Below are positions 46,409 through 54,720 of a DNA stretch of 64,000 nucleotides, in pieces. The position numbers and the translations under genes are program-made. A model generated the notes under the pieces. The model was not told where the DNA came from. It ran no database searches and was given only the letters and a program-made list of their open reading frames with translations. Source of the stretch: Bacteroidales bacterium UBA7569 (GTDB lineage Bacteria > Bacteroidota > Bacteroidia > Bacteroidales > Paludibacteraceae); contig DLLF01000033.1 in the NCBI GenBank assembly GCA_002477945.1, forward strand, positions 62,001 through 126,000, given 5' to 3'. How positions within the stretch are numbered: position 1 is the stretch's first letter; each line of letters starts with the position of its first letter.

Positions 46409-48433
46409 TTAATCCATTTTCTTAAGTACGATTGCGCTTCGGGCAGGGATATACAATTTGAGCCATCCTTTGTGATCCGCCTTATAGAGGGGATCGTATT
46501 GTGTGAAATGCTCCACTTTATCATCAGAGAGTCCGAAGCCGGCAAACTCTTTGGCGTCGGTGTTGAGCAGGGTGGTATATTTGCCTTCCGGTGCCAGAAT
46601 ACCATAGTCGGAAAATGATTTCTCCCCATTCCAATTGAAAACAAAAACCAATTCTCCACGCCGGTAGGCAATAATTTGGTCTCCTTCGTTATCGCAAAGC
46701 GTGTAGATCCATGGCAGGTGTTTCCCATTTTTATCGGAAACAGCGTGCAGGTGTTCTTTCAGCAGGTGTACCATGGCAGCATCGAACCGATTTAAGTCGT
46801 GATAATAGAAATCGGGGTTATCCACGAGGCTCCATTGACGTCGTGCATACTTGTAACTCCACCCGTTACCTTCACGGGGGAAGTCGATCCACTCGGGATG
46901 TCCGAATTCGTTCCCCATGAAGTTGAGATAGCCTCCATTGATAGTAGATGCTGTTATGAGCCGTATCATTTTATGCAATGCTATTCCCCGATCCACCATA
47001 TAGGTGTTGGAACCATGCTGCATGTGCCAATACATTTCGGCATCAATAAGACGGAAAATGATGGTTTTGTCACCGACCAATGCCTGATCGTGGCTTTCTG
47101 CATAGGAGATTGTTTTCTCGTCCTGTCGCCGGTTGGTCATTTCGTAGAGTATATGCCCTACTTTCCAATCTTCGTCTTTTACTTCTTTGATGTATTTAAT
47201 CCAAAAGTCCGGAATTCCCATTGCCAATCGATAGTCGAACCCCATTCCCCCGTCTTTGACGGGTGTTGCCAGTCCTGGCATACCGGACATTTCCTCCGCA
47301 ATGGTGATAGCATGCCGGTTGACTTGGTGTATAAGTTTGTTGGCGAGTGTGAGATAGCAGATTGCATCACCGTCTTCGTTGAGGTTGTAATAGTCGGAAT
47401 AGGACGAAAAACTCTCTCCGAGACCATGCGAACGATAAATCATACTGGTTACACCATCGAAGCGGAACCCGTCGAAACGATATTCGTCCAGCCAGAATTT
47501 GCAGTTGCTCAACAGGAAGTGCAGTACTTCCGGCTTTTGATAATTAAAGCACAGACTATCCCATGCAGGGTGTTCCCTGCGTACACCCGTATGAAAATAC
47601 TGATAGGGTGTTCCGTCGAAATTGCCCAAACCCTCCTGTTCGTTTTTTACTGCGTGGGAATGAACCAAATCCATGATAACCGCCAAACCGAGAGAATGGG
47701 CATCATCGATCAAATGCTTCAATTCATCGGGTGTTCCGAAACGTGACGAGGCTGCAAAAAAGTTGGATACGTGGTATCCGAAAGAGCCATAGTAGGGGTG
47801 TTCCTGGATAGCCATAATCTGCACACAGTTGTATCCGAGTCCGGCAATCCGCGGCAGAACATTTAACCGGAACTCCTCGTAGGAAGACACTTTCTCCTCC
47901 TCTCCTGCCATACCGATATGACATTCATAGATAAAAAGCGGGTCGGATTTCGGGATGAACTTCTTTTTTTTGAAGCAGTAATGTTCTGCAGGATCCCATA
48001 CCTGTGCAGAAAATATCTTGGTTTGTTCGTCTTGCACCACCCGAGTGGCATAGGACGGTATCCGTTCTCCTTGTCCGCCTTGCCACTCGACAAGCAACTT
48101 GAACAGTTGTCCGTGACACAATGCCGAATGGGGGAGGACTATTTCGAACACTCCGTTTCCGATGTTTGTCAGAGCAAATTCCTTTGCTTTTTTCCAACCG
48201 TTGAAATCGCCAATCAAGCAAATGGATTTTGCATTTGGCGCCCATTCCCTGAATACCCATCCATCGGCAGTTTTATGCAAACCGAAATAGAGATAACCAT
48301 CTGCAAAATCGGACAAGGAAGTGCCCCTCGTCAAACGTTGTTCGGTTTGCAGGGCATAGTTGTAACGTCCCAGAATGGCGTTCTCAAAGGGTTTGAGACA
48401 GGGATCTGATTTGATCAGTTTGAGCGTTTTCAC
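46409..48433 (-). CDS. glgB: 1,4-alpha-glucan branching enzyme, GBE1-like
   Basis: Forms alpha-1,6 branches in glycogen. The 674-residue protein has an N-terminal CBM48 region (KTADGWVFREWAPNAK near 54), a GH13 barrel with DLVHSH near 260 and GFRFDGVTSMIY near 330, and EEMSGMPGLATP near 394. This sequence resembles the eukaryotic and Bacteroidota GBE1 branch rather than E. coli GlgB. The next gene downstream of it on the same strand is nothing in the operon, and yhcH lies upstream with a 13-bp gap. Confidence 0.93.
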   Translation of the reverse strand: MKTLKLIKSDPCLKPFENAILGRYNYALQTEQRLTRGTSLSDFADGYLYFGLHKTADGWVFREWAPNAKSICLIGDFNGWKKAKEFALTNIGNGVFEIVLPHSALCHGQLFKLLVEWQGGQGERIPSYATRVVQDEQTKIFSAQVWDPAEHYCFKKKKFIPKSDPLFIYECHIGMAGEEEKVSSYEEFRLNVLPRIAGLGYNCVQIMAIQEHPYYGSFGYHVSNFFAASSRFGTPDELKHLIDDAHSLGLAVIMDLVHSHAVKNEQEGLGNFDGTPYQYFHTGVRREHPAWDSLCFNYQKPEVLHFLLSNCKFWLDEYRFDGFRFDGVTSMIYRSHGLGESFSSYSDYYNLNEDGDAICYLTLANKLIHQVNRHAITIAEEMSGMPGLATPVKDGGMGFDYRLAMGIPDFWIKYIKEVKDEDWKVGHILYEMTNRRQDEKTISYAESHDQALVGDKTIIFRLIDAEMYWHMQHGSNTYMVDRGIALHKMIRLITASTINGGYLNFMGNEFGHPEWIDFPREGNGWSYKYARRQWSLVDNPDFYYHDLNRFDAAMVHLLKEHLHAVSDKNGKHLPWIYTLCDNEGDQIIAYRRGELVFVFNWNGEKSFSDYGILAPEGKYTTLLNTDAKEFAGFGLSDDKVEHFTQYDPLYKADHKGWLKLYIPARSAIVLKKMD

Positions 48434-48446
48434 GGTTTGTCACCAT

Positions 48447-48911
48447 TTAGAAAGAGGATCGGATGTCTTTGATTTTAACGATGATTTTGCGATAAGACTG
48501 CCCTTCTGCAATACAAGGCTGGTGTGCATCTTCCGGGAAGAAAACGGCAAAATGTCCGGCGGGAACATATACTTTCGCAGTTGCCTTGTCTCCATAGAAT
48601 TCTATATCTTTCTGCTCGTTGTAAGGCGATGTAACAGACTCACAATCGCATTGTGCTTTCCAACCGATATATTCGTTGCCGTTGAGTGGTATTTGGATGT
48701 CAATGTACTCCTTGTGCGCCTCCAAGCGGCAGTCTTCTTCTTTTTTTCCGATGACATCAGAGATGTTGACCACAAGGTCATCGCCTGCCAATTTTATTTT
48801 GCAAGCAGGCAGTGTTAACAAATCGTTGTGGGCATAGAATTCCATGAACTGTTGGAACATTGGTACGCAGGCATAGTAGGCATCTGCATTTTCAAGTTTG
48901 TCAATAATCAT
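48447..48911 (-). CDS. YhcH/YjgK/YiaL-family protein
   Basis: A 154-residue cupin-like protein (beta-galactosidase subunit or sugar isomerase-like family). The sequence contains YAHNDLLTLPACKIKLAGDDL, IQIPLNGNEYIGW, HFAVFFPEDAHQPCI with histidines likely to bind a metal. The family is linked to sugar-acid handling, but the exact activity is uncertain. The ATG at 48911 is chosen because a -7 box at 48939-48946 lies over the longer frame. It is 13 bp upstream of glgB in one unit. Confidence 0.88.
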   Translation of the reverse strand: MIIDKLENADAYYACVPMFQQFMEFYAHNDLLTLPACKIKLAGDDLVVNISDVIGKKEEDCRLEAHKEYIDIQIPLNGNEYIGWKAQCDCESVTSPYNEQKDIEFYGDKATAKVYVPAGHFAVFFPEDAHQPCIAEGQSYRKIIVKIKDIRSSF

Positions 48912-48938
48912 TACGATAGTTTTTTGATTGATACACTG

Positions 48939-48946
48939 CAAAGATA
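48939..48946 (-). promoter_or_regulatory. -7 box (TATCTTTG) for yhcH-glgB
   Basis: Minus-strand TATCTTTG, 28 bp before the yhcH start. Confidence 0.65.
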
Positions 48947-49172
48947 CAACATTTATTTTTGTCCGAGGAATTTTTACGAGAGATTTTCCGAAAAGGCTGT
49001 CTGTTGCGTGTTGTGAGTTGCGTGGAGCAGAATGTTATCTATAGGCGGAATGAAGTTCACTTATTTTACTCATTACTTGATACTCTGACTTTCTGCATGA
49101 TGTCGGGAGATACAGACCTTCATACTTTGCTTTTCACTATTCAATAGACGTTTTAGTTGTTCGAGAAGTTAT

Positions 49173-49217
49173 GGCAGATGAGACGAATAAGGCTAATGGG
49201 ACGAATGAGACAAATAA
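49173..49217 (-). repeat. 9-bp tandem array, locus D (5 units)
   Basis: Read on the minus strand: TTATTTGTC, TCATTCGTC, CCATTAGCC, TTATTCGTC, TCATCTGCC. It lies 78 bp beyond the 11-bp array on the same side as at locus E. The unit resembles the 59964-60008 array. Confidence 0.75.
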
Positions 49218-49295
49218 GATCATCTCTTGATAGGGGGTCAAGACATTTACGACTTGACAATTTACAATTTACGATTTGGCTTTACCGACTTCATT

Positions 49296-49339
49296 TTCAG
49301 GTCTCGTTGAGGGGTCGGTCAGGGGTCGATGAGGGGTCG
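49296..49339 (-). repeat. 11-bp tandem repeat array, locus D (4 units)
   Basis: Minus-strand units: CGACCCCTCAT, CGACCCCTGAC, CGACCCCTCAA, CGAGACCTGAA, preceded by CTA. Oriented opposite to the other four loci in the window. Confidence 0.85.
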
Positions 49340-49435
49340 TAGATTGCTGCTGCAAAAATTGTAATATCTTGCAAGAGGAACGACAGGCGTAGGGTAGCGG
49401 ACGATATGTTGTGACCTACATTGAAACGACCTTTC

Positions 49436-49466
49436 CTAATCCGTGACAATACTTGCCACGGATTAG
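49436..49466. repeat. Inverted repeat, 10-bp arms
   Basis: CTAATCCGTG (49436-49445) pairs with CACGGATTAG (49457-49466), loop 11 nt. No T-tract on either side, so its role is unclear. Confidence 0.6.
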
Positions 49467-49480
49467 AGCGGAGAGAGCCA

Positions 49481-49523
49481 GAAAAAGATACCTCCCGGAA
49501 CAACAAGCATCCGAGAGGTATCT
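49481..49523 (-). terminator. Hairpin terminator of the Na/Pi cotransporter gene
   Basis: AGATACCTC (49486-49494) pairs with GAGGTATCT (49515-49523). On the minus strand it is followed by a run of T. Confidence 0.75.
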
Positions 49524-49545
49524 GACAAAGGAACAGATGACCGAA

Positions 49546-51258
49546 TTATACGTTTTTGAACATCTTCTGGTTGCTTTGTGCTTCGATGATATTCACGACA
49601 TAATCGCCTGCACGCTCCAGCACACGAACAACGTCTTGGAAATAGGCCCCTTCTTCGTAGGAACATTCGCCGTCGTTGACTTCCACAAGGATGTCGTTGA
49701 GCAGTTGGTCGCGGAGCGTATTGATGGAGAGTTCCACTTCGCGCGCTTTGTCCATCATACCGGGAACGGCATCTTCGGAATGCAGATCTTCGACCATTTC
49801 ATCGATTGCTTTTCCGACCAAAGCAAGCATTTCTTGAATACGGCGCCAGTGTTCGTTGCTCCACACGACTTCTTTTCCACGGTAACGCTGCACGATACAA
49901 GCGACCTTGTAGCAAGCATCTGCGACACTTTCTATCTCGGACGTAATCCGCAAGATATGTTGGCTGTTGATTTTGCTCTCGGAACTCAGACGCCCCGTAC
50001 TGACGGAGGCAACATATTTGGATATTTCAGATTCTATCCGGTCGCTGACATCTTCGAGTTTCTTGATATGCTCAAACTTGCTTTGGAACTTCTCGGGGTC
50101 TTTTTCCGTGATGAGATCGGGGAGGAGTTCGTACATACGGTGAATCCGTTTGGAATAGACTGACACCTCTTTGCGTGCTTGCAGGATGGATAATTCAGCC
50201 GTTGAAAGCAATCCTGTGGATATATATGTCAGTTGGAAATTTTCTTCTTCAGAGGCTTGAATTTCGTGTCTGCGAGGCCGAATCACTTTCTCTACGAAGC
50301 GGATGATATATTTGCTGAACCAGCATAATATCAGTACGTTGCAGATGTTAAACATGGAGTGGAACAGGGAGAGTGCGAAAGCGGCAGATTCGGCTGTATC
50401 TTCAGGACCGACTAACTCCACGATATGCATAATCAAATGACTGAATGGATAGAAAACCACCAACACCCAGCATACGCCGAAGACATTGAAAATGAAGTGA
50501 GAGAAAGCGGCTCGCTTGGCTGACAGATTGGCAGAAAGGGCTGCAATGTTCGCCGTAATGGTTGTACCGATGTTTTCACCGAGAATCATTGCCACTGCCA
50601 TTTCATAGGGGATCCATCCTTGACTGCATATAACGAGTGTGATAGCCATCGTTGCAGACGAAGATTGGACAATGATGGTAAGGATTGTTCCGACAGCCAG
50701 GAAGAGCAGAACCGATCCATACCCCCATTGCGTATAGTTCTGAAGGAATGCCAGGATTTCGGGATGGCTCTGCACATCCGGTACGGAACTTTTGAGGAGT
50801 CCGATGCCCATAAACAAGAGTGCAAAACCGAGTATCAATTCGCCGATATATCTCCGATTGTTGTGTTTGGAGAACAGCAGCGGAACAGAAAAAGCAATGA
50901 TAGGCACCGCCAATGCCGAGATGTCGACTTTGAACCCGAACAAGGCAATGATCCATGCCGTGGCCGTAGTACCGATGTTGGCTCCCATAATAACACTGAA
51001 TGCCTGCGTGAGATTCAGCAGTCCCGCATTCACGAAACTGACGACCATAACCGTTGTTGCCGACGAACTTTGAATGATTGCCGTAATGAGGACGCCGGAG
51101 AGAATTCCGACGAACTTGTTTTTCGTCATTGCCGCCAAAACAGAACGCATACGATGTCCTGCCACCTTCTGCAATGCTTCGCTCATCAGTTTCATTCCAT
51201 AGAGGAAGATTCCCAATGAACCGATCAAGGTTAACAAATCTAACAGACCATACTTCAT
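49546..51258 (-). CDS. Na/Pi cotransporter family protein with PhoU-like C-terminus
   Basis: A 570-residue protein with about nine membrane segments and two internal copies of the QSSSAT motif (IQSSSATTVMVVSF near 61 and VQSSSATMAITLV near 170), the signature of the NptA/type II Na/Pi family. The C-terminal third (about 360-560) is helical and PhoU-like (REVELSINTLRDQLLND). It is probably a phosphate importer, but some members export. A terminator-like hairpin lies 24 bp before the start (51282-51321). Confidence 0.92.
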   Translation of the reverse strand: MKYGLLDLLTLIGSLGIFLYGMKLMSEALQKVAGHRMRSVLAAMTKNKFVGILSGVLITAIIQSSSATTVMVVSFVNAGLLNLTQAFSVIMGANIGTTATAWIIALFGFKVDISALAVPIIAFSVPLLFSKHNNRRYIGELILGFALLFMGIGLLKSSVPDVQSHPEILAFLQNYTQWGYGSVLLFLAVGTILTIIVQSSSATMAITLVICSQGWIPYEMAVAMILGENIGTTITANIAALSANLSAKRAAFSHFIFNVFGVCWVLVVFYPFSHLIMHIVELVGPEDTAESAAFALSLFHSMFNICNVLILCWFSKYIIRFVEKVIRPRRHEIQASEEENFQLTYISTGLLSTAELSILQARKEVSVYSKRIHRMYELLPDLITEKDPEKFQSKFEHIKKLEDVSDRIESEISKYVASVSTGRLSSESKINSQHILRITSEIESVADACYKVACIVQRYRGKEVVWSNEHWRRIQEMLALVGKAIDEMVEDLHSEDAVPGMMDKAREVELSINTLRDQLLNDILVEVNDGECSYEEGAYFQDVVRVLERAGDYVVNIIEAQSNQKMFKNV

Positions 51259-51281
51259 AATTTTCCAATTTATAGGTTTAT

Positions 51282-51321
51282 ATAAAAAATAACGCTTACA
51301 GGCAGTTGACCCATAAGCGTT
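51282..51321 (-). promoter_or_regulatory. Terminator-like hairpin in the Na/Pi leader (candidate attenuator)
   Basis: On the minus strand AACGCTTA (51321-51314) pairs with TAAGCGTT (51298-51291), followed by ATTTTTTATA. The T-run ends about 24 nt before the start codon at 51258. It would block read-through into the gene unless another fold forms. A second structured part, with ACAGA (51359-51363) pairing with TCTGT further on, lies upstream in the same leader. Confidence 0.55.
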
Positions 51322-51489
51322 GTGATTATTCTATGAAAATGTTACTCAGACAAAATAAAACAGAACAACTGCGATTAGAGAACCGCAACCTGCTCTGTCG
51401 TGATTTCCTATTCTCTTTGAAGAAAAGGATATATTTTCTTATTGCTATACAACCTAAAGGAGGCATAATCTTCCAACATAAGTTCGGCG

Positions 51490-51497
51490 CAAAGTTA
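51490..51497 (-). promoter_or_regulatory. -7 box (TAACTTTG) for Na/Pi cotransporter
   Basis: Minus-strand TAACTTTG implies a start near 51483 and a leader of about 225 nt. Confidence 0.6.
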
Positions 51498-51630
51498 CAT
51501 ATTGTCTGACATACGTACAAGAGAGCCGGCTATTATTTTTTGCAAGATATCAAAATGGCTTGTAAGATAGTAAGATATGAGAGAAAGTAATCGTGCATAA
51601 CGTTCGTTTGCTTCTGCAAGAAAATAATTG

Positions 51631-51638
51631 TATATTTG
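51631..51638 (+). promoter_or_regulatory. -7 box (TATATTTG) for TPR protein operon
   Basis: TATATTTG fits TAnnTTTG, 34 bp before the TPR protein start at 51673. Confidence 0.6.
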
Positions 51639-51672
51639 CAGCGAATTAGCAATTTGGCGTATAGTGTACTAT

Positions 51673-54600
51673 ATGAAAAAGATTATCAGTTTTGTTGCAG
51701 GTATGCTGTTAGTAATCAGTATATATGCACAACATACGGAAATTTACAGTTCGAATGATGCCGCCTACTCGGAGGGCGTGAGTCTGTACCAACAGGGACA
51801 GTTTCCGGCATCCTACCAGCAACTATCGAACTATCTGAAGCAAACGGGCGATTTGAAATTTCAGAGCGATGCCTCGTTTTATCTGGTAGCCAATGCATTT
51901 GAGTTGCGCCGAACGGATGCTCTGCAGCAACTACAGCGTTATGCTGCGACCCAGCCCTATACCACCTATGCGTCGGAAGTGTATTATATGCAGGGGGTGT
52001 TGCAGACAGAGCGGCGCAAGTACAAGCAAGCCTTGCGATTGTTTGAGCAGGTTGACAGCAAGATGTTGTTCCGTTCACATCAAATGTCTTTTCTTTTCCA
52101 TAAGGGATATGTCCATCTGCAGTTACACGAATATCAAAGGGCATCCTCGTGTTTTGACAAAGTGAGAAAAGATGAAAGTGTTTACACTCTCCCTGCTCGC
52201 TATTACTACGCTTTTTGCCAATATACTTTACAGAACTACGGACGTGCATTGCCGGAGTTTTTAGCCATAGAGCATACAGCACAGTACAGGCAAATAGTCC
52301 CGTATTATATCATACAAATCTATTATGCCCAACGGCAGTATGATGAAGTTTATGAGCGTGCCAAATACTTGCTCGAAAGTAATCCTGACAATGAGAACAA
52401 CGGTGAGGTGTACAGGATATTGGGAGAAATATACTACCAAGACGGGAATTACGGGGAGGCTATCAGTCATCTGAAAAAATACGAGAAACTATACAGCCAG
52501 CAGAGAAAGGAATTGCTGAGAGAGGATATTTATTTGTTGGGTATGTCGAATTACCAGTCGGGAAATTGGAAGGAAGCGGCTGCATACCTGCAGAAAGTGA
52601 AGAAAGAAAAAGATAAGTTGTCGGAAAATGCTTGCTATCATCTGGGGAATGTATACGTACAATTGGGACAACCGGAAAATGCAAAGATAGCGTACAGTGC
52701 CGTTATTCATTCCGCATTGAATGATACGTTGCGTGAGGAGGCAATGTATAATTATGCATTGATATCTTATCGTTCGTCAAGTGCGTTAGGAGAGAGTGTT
52801 ACGGTCTTTTCTGCTTTTTTGAAGGAATATCCTGCGTCCAAACACAAGACACAGATCTATGAACTTATGTGCGATGCATTTATGGCTTCGAAGAACTATA
52901 AATCGGCTCTGGATGTATTGGACAGCATAGCCAATCCACCTCTGAAAATGCAGGAAACGAAACAGTATTTGCAGTATCAGATAGGTACAGACTTGTTTGT
53001 TCAAGGCAAGGTGAAAGAAGCAAAACCATATTTTGAAAGTGTGATAGAAGGAAGCAAGGACGGGTCGGTTTACAAGACGGAGAGTTACTATTGGCGGGGT
53101 GAGTGTTATTATCAATTGAGGGACTATCAAAAAGCGATAGATGATTATCAGTTGTTCAGAAAACAACCTCAAGCGAGCAAAAGCAAAAATATGCCTCTGC
53201 TGGATTATGAAACAGGTTATGCTTATTTTGCTCAAAACAAATATACGGAGGCGCGGAAGGCATTTGAATCTTATACGGAAAAGGCAGACAAGGGACTTGT
53301 AACATATACGGATGCTTTAAACCGGTTGGGAGATTGTTTCTTTATCGCCAGAGATTTTGTGAAAGCGGAGAGTTATTATGCGAAGGTGGTTTCGATTGGC
53401 GGCAGCGGAAGAGATTATGCTATGTTCCAACGTGGTTATGCCTTGGGGTTGCTGAAAAGATATACTGATAAGGTGCACTTATTGGAACAACTCGTAAAGC
53501 AATGGCCGAAATCGGACTATGCAGACGATGCACTCTATGAGATAGCCCGCTCGGAGTTGCAGCAGGATGACAACGAGGCGGCTTTGCGGAACTATGACAA
53601 ATTACTCACATCGTATCCTAATTCACCATTGGCTCGGAAGGCGTCTATAGAGAAAGCGATGACTTACTATAATATGGAGAAAAACGAAGAGGCAATAGCG
53701 GCTTATAAGCAAGTAATAAAGAATTATCCTGGAAGCGAGGAGGCATATTCCGCTTTGGACGGCTTGCAGGCTATTTACATTGAGACAAACAATGTGAGTG
53801 AGTTTTTGGCATATACAAAGACCCTTGGCAAAATCAGGATGGTGGCAGACAGCAAGGAAGATTCTCTTATGTATGTTGCCGCAGAAAGGCAGTATATGCT
53901 CGGAAACTATCAAGAAGCCTCCGGAGGATTAGGCAAATATATATCGCAATACTGTTCAGGAGGGCGTTATTGCATGATGGCTCAACGCTATTTGGCAGAT
54001 AGTTACTACCGATCAGGAAACAAAGAAGATGCGAAGAATACCTATAAGAAACTTGCAGAGATTCAAGGAAATCCGTATATGGAAGAGGCTTGTATGCGCG
54101 TGGCTGAGATTGACTACGATCAAGCCAATTATGAGGAGGCTCAAGTCTATTTCACACGACTGCAGGAGGTGGCAAGCAGCATTGAGAAAGAGAATGTCGC
54201 CCGACTGGGTGTATTGCGGTGCAGTTATAATCTGCAAGACAATGAAACGACTATATCCATTGCGACTCGCATATTGGACGATGTATCATCTTCGGCAGAA
54301 CTGCAACGGGAGGCACACTACAACAGAGGTAAGGCGTATTATTCCCTGCGGCAATATCAGCGTGCAACAGAAGATTTGACGCCTATTGCCGAAGAGGTGA
54401 GAACGCAACAAGGAGCAGAAGCAAAGTACCTTTTGGCAGAGGCTGCTTTCATGCAAGGCAATTTGGATAAGGCAGAGACGGAAATCATGGAGTTTGCCAA
54501 TATGAATACCCAGCATCAATACTGGTTGGCAAAAGGATTCATATTACTGTCGGATATATATGTGAAACGCAGTGAAGACTTTCAGGCTAAGCAATACTTG

Positions 54601-54720
54601 CTCAGTTTGCAGAGCAACTATCACGTGCAAGATGATATACAAGATACCATCAAACAGCGTTTGGCGCAAATAGAAGAAAGAGAGAACGAGAAAATAGAAT
54701 ATAATGAAGAAGATTTATAG
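51673..54720 (+). CDS. Large periplasmic TPR-repeat protein
   Basis: A 1015-residue protein with a signal peptide (MKKIISFVAGMLLVISIYAQ) that contains many tetratricopeptide-like repeats along its whole length (for example SVYKTESYYWRGECYYQLRDY and AEYRR-like segments with YP motifs such as SYPNSPLARKASI). There is no lipobox, so the protein is likely soluble in the periplasm. The final residues are charged. It overlaps the next gene by 17 bp, so translation is coupled. T9SS-associated and BAM-associated TPR proteins have similar layouts. I cannot assign this one. Confidence 0.8.
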   Translation: MKKIISFVAGMLLVISIYAQHTEIYSSNDAAYSEGVSLYQQGQFPASYQQLSNYLKQTGDLKFQSDASFYLVANAFELRRTDALQQLQRYAATQPYTTYASEVYYMQGVLQTERRKYKQALRLFEQVDSKMLFRSHQMSFLFHKGYVHLQLHEYQRASSCFDKVRKDESVYTLPARYYYAFCQYTLQNYGRALPEFLAIEHTAQYRQIVPYYIIQIYYAQRQYDEVYERAKYLLESNPDNENNGEVYRILGEIYYQDGNYGEAISHLKKYEKLYSQQRKELLREDIYLLGMSNYQSGNWKEAAAYLQKVKKEKDKLSENACYHLGNVYVQLGQPENAKIAYSAVIHSALNDTLREEAMYNYALISYRSSSALGESVTVFSAFLKEYPASKHKTQIYELMCDAFMASKNYKSALDVLDSIANPPLKMQETKQYLQYQIGTDLFVQGKVKEAKPYFESVIEGSKDGSVYKTESYYWRGECYYQLRDYQKAIDDYQLFRKQPQASKSKNMPLLDYETGYAYFAQNKYTEARKAFESYTEKADKGLVTYTDALNRLGDCFFIARDFVKAESYYAKVVSIGGSGRDYAMFQRGYALGLLKRYTDKVHLLEQLVKQWPKSDYADDALYEIARSELQQDDNEAALRNYDKLLTSYPNSPLARKASIEKAMTYYNMEKNEEAIAAYKQVIKNYPGSEEAYSALDGLQAIYIETNNVSEFLAYTKTLGKIRMVADSKEDSLMYVAAERQYMLGNYQEASGGLGKYISQYCSGGRYCMMAQRYLADSYYRSGNKEDAKNTYKKLAEIQGNPYMEEACMRVAEIDYDQANYEEAQVYFTRLQEVASSIEKENVARLGVLRCSYNLQDNETTISIATRILDDVSSSAELQREAHYNRGKAYYSLRQYQRATEDLTPIAEEVRTQQGAEAKYLLAEAAFMQGNLDKAETEIMEFANMNTQHQYWLAKGFILLSDIYVKRSEDFQAKQYLLSLQSNYHVQDDIQDTIKQRLAQIEERENEKIEYNEEDL

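Larger units (their letters stand above)
48912..49545. other. Intergenic region with several simple repeats
   Basis: This 634-bp stretch has the yhcH promoter, a 9-bp repeat array (49173-49217), an AT-rich stretch of AATTTAC-type repeats (about 49245-49280), an 11-bp array (49296-49339) and two hairpins near 49436 and 49486. Small frames in it are not credible genes. Confidence 0.75.
51259..51672. other. Intergenic region between the Na/Pi cotransporter and the TPR gene
   Basis: This 414-bp stretch holds two divergent promoters (51490-51497 minus and 51631-51638 plus) and the long structured Na/Pi leader. I see no gene here. Confidence 0.7.

Noticed and set aside
48959..49147. 62-residue open frame upstream of the 9-bp array
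   Set aside because: Unusual composition, no promoter box in phase with it, and no resemblance to a known small protein.
49296..49339. G-quadruplex as the basis of the 11-bp arrays
   Set aside because: The G-rich strand at locus D has three GGGG tracts, but other loci break the tract with GGTTCC- or TGTGC-type units, so quadruplex potential is not a shared property.
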